Positions 1 to 4,408 of a stretch of DNA of 5,787 nucleotides are shown piece by piece. The stretch is from SYFI01 sp046095485. GTDB lineage: Bacteria > Actinomycetota > Thermoleophilia > Miltoncostaeales > Miltoncostaeaceae. A model generated the notes under the pieces. The model was given only the letters and a program-made list of their open reading frames with translations, was not told the origin of the DNA and did not search any database. Position numbers and translations under genes: made by a program. The stretch's first letter is position 1; each line of letters begins with the position of its first letter. Location of the stretch: positions 1-5,787 of the forward strand of contig JBJTJN010000002.1 of assembly GCA_046095485.1 (NCBI GenBank), in the 5' to 3' direction.

Positions 1-431
1 AAGGGCAGGTCGCCCCAGATCGCCCACATCCACCAGGCGGGTGGTGCTTCGCGGGCGGCGAGTACGTCGCGGATCGCGCGCCCCGTGAGCTCATGCGCGT
101 GGTGCACGTCGTGGGGGGTGGGCCCCACGATGAGGTCGGGCGGGTCGGCGCCATCGAGGGCCATGCCGATCTGCCAGCGCGCACGCTCCTCGGCATCGGC
201 GCGGTCGTCGGTGGCCGACATCGCGATGGGGGGCTCGGTGATGAACAGGCCGAAGCGGGCGCGCCGGCAGGCCTCCTCCACCTCGGCACGTCGCCGGTCG
301 TGGTCGGCGGGCCGCCCCAGGCTGAGGGCGAGGTTCACCACCTCGTGGCCGGCATCGCGCAGCGCCATGAGGGTCGCCGGCGCACCTACAAGCTCATCAT
401 CGGGATGCGGCGATACGTGCAGGACCCTCAT
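1..431 (-). CDS. PIG-L / LmbE-family zinc-dependent deacetylase (partial, C-terminus beyond the window)
   Basis: Reading the minus strand from ATG at 431 gives 143 residues still open at base 1. The protein begins MRVLHVSPHPDDELVGAPAT. The PHPDDE motif at residues 8-13 is the N-terminal metal-binding signature of the PIG-L family (MshB, LmbE, GlcNAc-PI deacetylase). A second His-rich motif, PHDVHHAHE at residues 106-114, matches the family's HxDH-type zinc-ligand motif, with Ala where Asp is usual before the last His. The WWMWAIWGDLP stretch (residues 133-143) resembles the aromatic region after it. Family members hydrolyse N-acetyl groups from GlcNAc-containing or related substrates in the cytoplasm; the substrate here is unknown. 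An in-frame TGA at 444-446 (minus strand) fixes the start within five codons; no clear SD is seen. It lies 51 bp downstream of the SIS-domain gene on the same strand, probably in one operon. Family is certain, function is not. Confidence 0.9.
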   Translation of the reverse strand, partial: MRVLHVSPHPDDELVGAPATLMALRDAGHEVVNLALSLGRPADHDRRRAEVEEACRRARFGLFITEPPIAMSATDDRADAEERARWQIGMALDGADPPDLIVGPTPHDVHHAHELTGRAIRDVLAAREAPPAWWMWAIWGDLP

Positions 432-482
432 GGAGCGAGCGTGTCACGAACCCCGTGCCGGTGCCCGCGTGCGGCCGGCCGG

Positions 483-1511
483 TCAGCGACCCCGCGAGGT
501 TCGGTCGTATGCGCCCGCCCACGAGGGGGCATCGGGATCGAGGCCGGCGAGCAGCGCGAGGTCGATCGACAGCGCAATCGCCTGCGGCAGCGCCATTGCG
601 GGGGCCAGGCGGGGGTCGGCACCGGGGTCGCCGGCGATGGCCACCACCTCAGCGCCGCCCTCGGCCAGGATGCCCGCGGCCTCATCGAGCAGCGGGTCGG
701 GGTGGGGGCCTGCGACCGTGACCCCGAGGTCGCCCGGAACGGTGGAGAACCGGCCCGTGGTGGCCCCCTCGCGCGTCTCGTAGCCGTCCACCGGCAGGAT
801 CGCCACCTCACGCAGGCACAGGGCCGTGTGCAGCGCGGCGGGCCATGCGGGACCGGTGCCCACGCATACGCCGGCGTGGGGCCGGCCCGTGGGCGTTGGC
901 GTGGTGCCCGCGGCACCCACGAGCGGCGCCATGCGGGCGCCCGCGTCCTCGGTGGCTGCGCGAAGCGCGGCATCACCCGACATGCGGGCCAGCACCCCGA
1001 GCCCGGCGATGAGCGCGCCGGCATACCCCTGCGTGTGCGTGCGGGCCCTGAGCGTCTCGACCTTCACCAGCGTGCGCGCCTCGGCGGCCGCGCCGATGGT
1101 GGACTGCGGGTTGGCGGTGACGGCCGCGATGGGGCGGGGCGCCCCGGCCTTGATTGCCTCGATGACGTCGCGGAACTCACCTGAGCTCGACAGCGCGAGC
1201 AGCCGGTCGCCCCCGCGCCAGGGGAACTGCCCGCGGGCCACGAGCCCACCGGGCACGGCCAGCATCTCCACGGGCGGATCGGGCACCTGCAGCCAGGAAA
1301 GCCACAGGGCGAGCGCCACATGCCACTGCGCGCCGTTTCCCGTGACCACCACGCGCCGCACGCCCGGATCGCTGAGCAGCGCGGCGACGTCGTCGAACCC
1401 GTCAGCGGCCTCTGCCGTGGCCGACACCGTTCCAGGGGTGAGCAGCAGGTCGGCCCACAGGCCGGTGCCCTCGCGGTGGGCGCTCGCGCGCCCTGTGGCG
1501 TGATCTGGCAT
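483..1511 (-). CDS. Stand-alone tandem SIS-domain protein (GlmS isomerase-domain-like sugar isomerase/deaminase)
   Basis: This 342-residue protein has two SIS (phosphosugar-binding) domains and no glutaminase domain. Domain 1: VRRVVVTGNG at 51-60 matches the first SIS strand and loop. LALSSSGEFRDVIEAIK at 105-121 is the phosphate-binding SxSGxxxD-like loop, and HTQGYAGALIAGLG at 159-172 matches the GlmS STKxxT-region helix. Domain 2: GVCVGTGPAWPAALHTALCLRE (214-235) matches the GlmS second-domain strand and helix. The C-terminal PQAIALSIDLALLAGLDPD (309-327) matches the final GlmS helix. Known relatives (GlmS, FrlB, AgaS-type proteins) isomerise, deaminate or deglycate sugar phosphates in the cytoplasm. 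Several GlmS catalytic positions appear replaced here (see findings), so the reaction is uncertain. The downstream PIG-L deacetylase suggests amino-sugar metabolism. Its ATG lies 24 bp from a divergent zinc-ribbon gene, with a TAGCCT hexamer 8 nt upstream and no SD, suggesting a leaderless mRNA. Confidence 0.88.
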   Translation of the reverse strand: MPDHATGRASAHREGTGLWADLLLTPGTVSATAEAADGFDDVAALLSDPGVRRVVVTGNGAQWHVALALWLSWLQVPDPPVEMLAVPGGLVARGQFPWRGGDRLLALSSSGEFRDVIEAIKAGAPRPIAAVTANPQSTIGAAAEARTLVKVETLRARTHTQGYAGALIAGLGVLARMSGDAALRAATEDAGARMAPLVGAAGTTPTPTGRPHAGVCVGTGPAWPAALHTALCLREVAILPVDGYETREGATTGRFSTVPGDLGVTVAGPHPDPLLDEAAGILAEGGAEVVAIAGDPGADPRLAPAMALPQAIALSIDLALLAGLDPDAPSWAGAYDRTSRGR

Positions 1512-1519
1512 GTGGGGGG

Positions 1520-1529
1520 AGGCTACGCT
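1520..1529. promoter_or_regulatory. Candidate overlapping divergent -10 elements
   Basis: The sequence AGGCTACGCT contains a plus-strand TANNNT hexamer, TACGCT (1524-1529), 6 nt before the zinc-ribbon ATG at 1536. It also contains a minus-strand TANNNT hexamer, TAGCCT (1525 to 1520), 8 nt before the SIS ATG at 1511. The two share the TA step at 1524-1525. Both sit where a -10 element would place transcription start at or next to the start codon, as in leaderless actinobacterial genes. No convincing -35 was seen on either side. This is inferred from motif and position only. Confidence 0.4.
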
Positions 1530-1535
1530 CGCCGC

Positions 1536-1673
1536 ATGGCGGATGATGAGCAGCCCCGGTGCCCCACATGCGGTGAGCGCGACTCCGAGGACATCGGCCA
1601 GGACGTCCGGCGCTGCCGGAATTGCACCTACGTGTGGATCCCCATCGCCCCGGAGGGCGAGGGGGAGGGCTAG
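1536..1673 (+). CDS. Small zinc-ribbon protein (45 aa)
   Basis: This short gene encodes 45 residues beginning MADDEQPRCPTCGERDSEDI. Cys9-x2-Cys12 and Cys27-x2-Cys30 (CPTC and CRNC) make a complete four-Cys treble-clef or zinc-ribbon site. An aromatic YVW follows the second knuckle and the tail is acidic (EGEGEG). Such micro-proteins bind one structural zinc and are often nucleic-acid or protein adaptors; no specific role can be named. GGGGGGAGG at 1514-1522 is SD-like but 13 nt from the ATG, and TACGCT lies 6 nt upstream, so the mRNA could be leadered or leaderless. The frame is open upstream to about 1320, but there it is antisense to the SIS gene, so the ATG at 1536 is preferred. Its TAG stop overlaps the stop of the convergent neighbour. 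Confidence 0.75.
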   Translation: MADDEQPRCPTCGERDSEDIGQDVRRCRNCTYVWIPIAPEGEGEG

Positions 1674-1987
1674 GAGGCCAGCAGGTCGCGCACGCCCGAC
1701 GGACCCGCGCGCAGCAGCGATGCTGCTCTGCGGGCCGCCTGTGCACGCTCGAGCATGTCCCGGGCCGTGACGTCGTCGTGCGCCATTACGGCGGCACCGG
1801 CGTCGCGCTCGGCCTGGAGTGCGATGCGGTCGAGCCGCTCGGCCATCCGCTCGTTGCGACCCATGCGGGTACGCGGGCGACGGCGCGTTGCGGCGGGAGC
1901 GATCTTCTCCGGGACCACCTCGGGAGCACTTACGAGAGTGAGCTGGGCTGCACGATCAACGGGCTTGGTGTGATGTGGAGAACGCAT
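1670..1987 (-). CDS. Hypothetical protein, basic/helical (105 aa)
   Basis: I do not recognise this family. From ATG at 1987 it encodes 105 residues. The N-terminal 45 are probably disordered, Pro- and Arg-rich, with RRRPRTRMGR at 35-44. Residues 44-93 are dense in charged residues and Ala and read as helical (RNERMAERLDRIALQAERDA at 44-63 and ARDMLERAQAARRAASLLRA at 75-94), like a small coiled-coil or helical-hairpin protein. There is no signal peptide, membrane segment or Cys. The frame stays open upstream into the CDF gene's antisense strand, but that extension covers the divergent intergenic region and is disfavoured. TAGCCT lies 7 nt before the ATG and no SD is present, consistent with a leaderless start. 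It is transcribed away from the CDF gene and converges with the zinc-ribbon gene. Moderately confident that it is real. Confidence 0.6.
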   Translation of the reverse strand: MRSPHHTKPVDRAAQLTLVSAPEVVPEKIAPAATRRRPRTRMGRNERMAERLDRIALQAERDAGAAVMAHDDVTARDMLERAQAARRAASLLRAGPSGVRDLLAS

Positions 1988-2120
1988 GTTCGTAAGGCTA
2001 GCGATGGGGTCGGACGCCACGATTCCCGTTTTCGGGCGAAAACCCGATGGGAAAGCCATTTCTCCGTTTTTGCGCGATGTCGTACCGCGACAGGTTTCCC
2101 GGCGCTTAACATCCGACCCC
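1988..2120. promoter_or_regulatory. Divergent intergenic control region of the 105-aa gene and the CDF transporter
   Basis: This 133-bp spacer is noticeably more AT-rich than the flanking genes. It holds candidate -10 boxes: TAGCCT on the minus strand (2000 to 1995, 7 nt from ATG 1987) and TAACAT on the plus strand (2107-2112, 8 nt from ATG 2121). It also holds a 16-bp palindrome at 2028-2043 and an 11-bp inverted repeat whose arms are 2004-2014 and 2112-2122. No SD precedes either start. Promoter and operator assignments are inferred from pattern only. Confidence 0.5.
2028..2043. repeat. 16-bp palindrome, candidate operator
   Basis: GTTTTCGGGCGAAAAC has perfect 7-bp arms (GTTTTCG and CGAAAAC) around a 2-bp centre, in a divergent promoter region. 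The size and symmetry suit a dimeric helix-turn-helix regulator. It lies about 64 bp upstream of the CDF -10 candidate and about 28 bp upstream of the 105-aa gene's -10 candidate. It could control either gene; a metal-responsive regulator would fit the CDF gene, but no specific regulator can be named. Confidence 0.4.
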
Positions 2121-3512
2121 ATGGGAATGGGCCACTCGCACGCCCACGCGCACGGCGCGTCGGGCGGTTCACCGCGTCGGGTGGCCCTGGTGTCGGTGGG
2201 CGCGGCGCTCTTGCTCATCGCCATCAAGCTCGGCACGGGCCTCGCCACGGGCAGCCTCGCCTTCATCTCGGAGGCCATCCACTCGGGCACCGATCTGGTG
2301 GCCGCGCTGCTCGCGCTGTTCGCCGTTGGCGTGGCCGCGCGCCCGGCGGACCGCACGCACCCCTACGGCCATGGCAAGGCCGAGCACCTCTCCGCGCTGG
2401 CCGAGGGCGCGGTGCTGGTGGCCGTGAGCATCTGGATCGCCGTGGTGGCGATACAGCGCCTGGTGGAGGGCGGCCACGAGGTGGATGCCACGTGGTGGGC
2501 CATCGCCGTGGCGCTGCTGGTGATGGCCATCGACATCGGGCGCACCGTGGCGCTCACGCGGGCTGCGCGGCGGTTCAACAGCGCGGCGCTCAAGGGCAGC
2601 GCCCTGCACTTCGCCAGCGACCTCGCCGGAACCACCGCCGTGCTCATCGGCCTGCTGCTGGTGCGGGCCGGGGCGGAGTGGGCCGACTCGGCCGCCGCCC
2701 TGTTCGTGTCGGTGCTGGTGCTGGGCGCCGCCGGGCGCCTGATGCACGAGAACGTCGAGGTGCTGATGGACCGCGTGCCCGACGCCGACGAGGCCGCCGT
2801 GCGCGCCGCGGTGGAGGGCCTGGGCCCCGGCGTGGAGCTTCGCCGGCTGCGCATGCGCTCGGCGGCGGGCCGGGCATTCGCCGACGTGGTCATCGGCGTG
2901 CCGCCGGGTGAGTCGGTGGGGCGCGCCCACGCGATCGCCGACGACGTGGAGGACGCCATCGAGGCCGCTGTGCCCGGCGCCGACGTGGTGGTGCACGTGG
3001 AGCGCCGCGAGGGCGAGGATGAGGACCTCGCCGAGCGCGTGCTGGCCGTGGCGCACGAGGTGCCGCGGGTGCGGGAGATCCACAACGTGCGAATCCTGCA
3101 CCTCGACAGCGGCACCGAGGCCTCGCTGCACCTCAAGCTGCCGGCCGACACCCTGCTGCCCGAGGCCGACTCCGTGGCGCGCGCCGTGGAGGCCGCGGTG
3201 ATCGGCGCCGTGCCCGGCGTGACGCGCGTGCACTCGCACGTGGAGCCCCTTGGCGAGGCGGGCCCGGGCAGTGAGCTGGCCGACGACGCCGCCACGGCCG
3301 ACGCCGTGCGCGCGGTGATCACCGCCGAGTGCGGGCGCCCCCCGCATGAGGTGCGGCTTGTTGGCACCGGCGAGGGCGTGGTGGCCTATGTGACGCTCGC
3401 GCTCGGCACCGCCACCCTGGCCGAGGCCCACGACACCGGCGGCCGCGTGCGCCGGGCGATACGCGGTCGCGTGCCCGGCGTGGTGGACGCCTTCGTGCTG
3501 TCGCGGCCCTAG
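2121..3512 (+). CDS. Cation diffusion facilitator (CDF) family metal exporter, zinc type, with extended C-terminal domain
   Basis: This 463-residue inner-membrane transporter should export divalent metal, most likely Zn2+, in exchange for protons. The N-terminus is His-rich (GHSHAHAHG, 4-12), a typical metal-binding tail. Hydrophobic helices fall near 21-45, 57-75, 92-112, 124-146, 165-184 and 188-206. The transport site is HxxxD twice: His54/Asp58 (EAIHSGTD) in the second helix and His163/Asp167 (HFASD) in the fifth. This HD-HD arrangement is associated with zinc-selective CDFs. HPYGHGKAEHL (80-90) is the conserved loop before helix 3. After about residue 215 come some 250 cytoplasmic residues instead of the usual ~90, apparently three tandem dimerisation-type modules (about 220-295, 301-376 and 388-463). 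ATG 2121 is preferred over 1986 because the His-rich start follows it directly and the extra 45 codons lie in the promoter region. No SD is seen, so it may be leaderless. Confidence 0.92.
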   Translation: MGMGHSHAHAHGASGGSPRRVALVSVGAALLLIAIKLGTGLATGSLAFISEAIHSGTDLVAALLALFAVGVAARPADRTHPYGHGKAEHLSALAEGAVLVAVSIWIAVVAIQRLVEGGHEVDATWWAIAVALLVMAIDIGRTVALTRAARRFNSAALKGSALHFASDLAGTTAVLIGLLLVRAGAEWADSAAALFVSVLVLGAAGRLMHENVEVLMDRVPDADEAAVRAAVEGLGPGVELRRLRMRSAAGRAFADVVIGVPPGESVGRAHAIADDVEDAIEAAVPGADVVVHVERREGEDEDLAERVLAVAHEVPRVREIHNVRILHLDSGTEASLHLKLPADTLLPEADSVARAVEAAVIGAVPGVTRVHSHVEPLGEAGPGSELADDAATADAVRAVITAECGRPPHEVRLVGTGEGVVAYVTLALGTATLAEAHDTGGRVRRAIRGRVPGVVDAFVLSRP

Positions 3513-3519
3513 GGCCGCG
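3502..3519. terminator. Perfect palindrome at convergent stops, candidate bidirectional terminator
   Basis: CGCGGCCCTAGGGCCGCG is a perfect 18-bp palindrome that can fold as a 7-bp all-GC stem with a CTAG loop on either strand. Its centre is the shared stop codon of the convergent CDF and metallopeptidase genes. There is no T-tract on either side, so it is not a classical intrinsic terminator. U-less hairpins have been proposed as terminators in GC-rich actinobacteria. Confidence 0.35.
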
Positions 3520-4249
3520 GCCCGGGGCCGGGCGACCTCCACAACCAGCCGCCGTTATCGCGAAGCCACGCCGACTCGGCGCGGTGGTCGGGCCTCACGT
3601 GCTCCACGAGGTCCCAGAAGCGCCGTGAGTGGTCGAGGTGCACCAGATGGGCGAGCTCATGCACCACCACGTACTCGGCCACGCGGCTTGGCGCCATCAT
3701 CAGCCTCCAGCTGAACGACACCGCGCCCCGGGCCGAGCACGATCCCCACCGCGTGCGCGGGTCGCGCACCGTGATGGATGACGGCCGGGCGCCCACCTGC
3801 GGCCCGAAGTAGTCGCAGGCCCAGGCGAACCAGTCGCGCGCCACCGCGCGGTAACCGCGCTCCACCAGGTCGCGCACCTCGAGATCCGGCACCTCGGGCC
3901 CGGCCTCCCGGGCACCGGCCACGGCCACCACCAGGCGGCCGTCCTCGGGCCGGAACGACACCGATGATCGCCCGGCGCCATGCACCCCGAGCTCCACCTC
4001 GCCCTCGAGGAACGGCAGCGCCATGCCGTCCCGCAGCGGCGCCGGTGCGCGGGGCACGAGCAGCTCGGAATGGCGCAGCAGCCAGCGCTCCTTCGATGCC
4101 ACGGCGCGATCCACCTCGGACTGCGGCAGGCGGGTGGGCGCCGACACCCGCAGGCCCTCGGGCGTGAGCGACATGCGCACGTGGCGCGACCTCGGGTTGC
4201 GGACGAGCAGATAGGGCACCGCGCGACCGGCCAGCACGACCTCGGGCAT
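3509..4249 (-). CDS. YgjP-like (DUF45) zinc metallopeptidase
   Basis: This 246-residue protein matches the YgjP/DUF45 (SprT-like) metallopeptidase fold. The C-terminal half carries the family block: TRWGSCSARG (166-175), then the zinc-binding HELAH at 197-201 (HExxH, Glu198 catalytic), then DHSRRFWDLVEH (206-217) with the likely third ligand His207. The N-terminal part (about 10-60) has the RNPRSRHVRMSL and SAPTRLPQSEVD stretches typical of YgjP proteins. Members are presumed cytoplasmic zinc peptidases; substrates are largely unknown and some sit beside restriction systems, which is not the case here. No signal peptide or membrane segment is visible. The Pro/Gly-rich tail (SPGPGPRP) runs into the GC palindrome shared with the CDF gene. 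The ATG at 4249 has no SD and only a weak CACGAT hexamer 6 nt upstream. The gene is divergent from infC. Confidence 0.87.
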   Translation of the reverse strand: MPEVVLAGRAVPYLLVRNPRSRHVRMSLTPEGLRVSAPTRLPQSEVDRAVASKERWLLRHSELLVPRAPAPLRDGMALPFLEGEVELGVHGAGRSSVSFRPEDGRLVVAVAGAREAGPEVPDLEVRDLVERGYRAVARDWFAWACDYFGPQVGARPSSITVRDPRTRWGSCSARGAVSFSWRLMMAPSRVAEYVVVHELAHLVHLDHSRRFWDLVEHVRPDHRAESAWLRDNGGWLWRSPGPGPRP

Positions 4250-4306
4250 GGGCGCATCGTGGCGCAGCGACCGGACGGACGGGGGTCCTGCAGGCCGGGG
4301 ATGTCC

Positions 4307-4315
4307 TGCTATTGT
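4307..4315 (+). promoter_or_regulatory. Candidate extended -10 promoter of the infC operon
   Basis: TGCTATTGT matches the extended -10 pattern TGN-TANNNT, with the hexamer TATTGT at 4310-4315. It is the best AT-rich hexamer between the divergent metallopeptidase and infC. No good -35 lies 16-18 nt upstream (the sequence there is CCTGCA-like), which fits reliance on the extended -10. Transcription would start near 4322, giving an infC leader of about 78 nt. Confidence 0.4.
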
Positions 4316-4367
4316 GCCCCGGCTTCACGAACCACCAGTCCACCGGGCGCATCGCGCCTCGATCTGC

Positions 4368-4408
4368 AGGAGGGGCTCGCCTGACGACGCCCGTAGCCCG
4401 TGCCTCCT
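4368..4408 (+). promoter_or_regulatory. infC leader: strong SD (AGGAGG) that can pair with infC codons 2-3
   Basis: A perfect SD, AGGAGG (4368-4373), ends 26 nt before the infC GTG at 4400, too far for direct use. CCTCCT (4403-4408), which is infC codons 2-3, is its exact complement. GGCT (4374-4377) can extend the stem with AGCC (4395-4398), leaving C4399 and the GTG as a 4-nt bulge and a 17-nt loop. The same SD has ideal 7-nt spacing to a CTG at 4381, which opens a 9-codon frame ending in TAG at 4408-4410. A role in translational control is inferred from these pairings only. Confidence 0.4.

Noticed and set aside
93..1184. Long plus-strand open frame (363 codons) across the left part of the window.
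   Set aside because: It is antisense to the PIG-L and SIS genes, which have clear family motifs. The translation is a low-complexity Gly/Arg/His mix without domains, as expected for a shadow frame in GC-rich DNA.
1986..2120. A 45-residue N-terminal extension of the CDF protein from an upstream ATG.
   Set aside because: It would run through the AT-richer divergent promoter region and its palindrome. The His-rich N-terminus typical of CDFs starts immediately at ATG 2121.
1988..2356. Upstream extension of the 105-aa minus-strand gene to an ATG at 2356.
   Set aside because: The extra 123 codons overlap the CDF coding region and the intergenic operator-like repeats. The ATG at 1987 has a well-placed -10 candidate.
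1622..2911. Plus-strand open frame of 429 codons running from the zinc-ribbon gene into the CDF gene.
   Set aside because: It overlaps three better-supported genes in other frames and shows Arg/Gly-rich shadow composition.
3513..3533. Further GC-rich self-complementary sequence just after the CDF stop.
   Set aside because: It lies within the last codons of the metallopeptidase (Pro/Gly-rich tail), and such short GC palindromes are expected in this base composition. Only the perfect 18-bp palindrome was kept.
2169..3542. Long minus-strand open frame (457 codons) opposite the CDF gene.
   Set aside because: The translation is extremely rich in His, Gly, Ala and Arg with no recognisable fold, and it mirrors the well-supported CDF transporter. 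It also crosses the neighbour's stop region.
4322..4399. Possible L20-binding autoregulatory leader (rRNA mimic) upstream of infC.
   Set aside because: The leader is short, and I could not identify the two-stem or pseudoknot pattern known from other L20 leaders. Only the SD/anti-SD pairing is supported.
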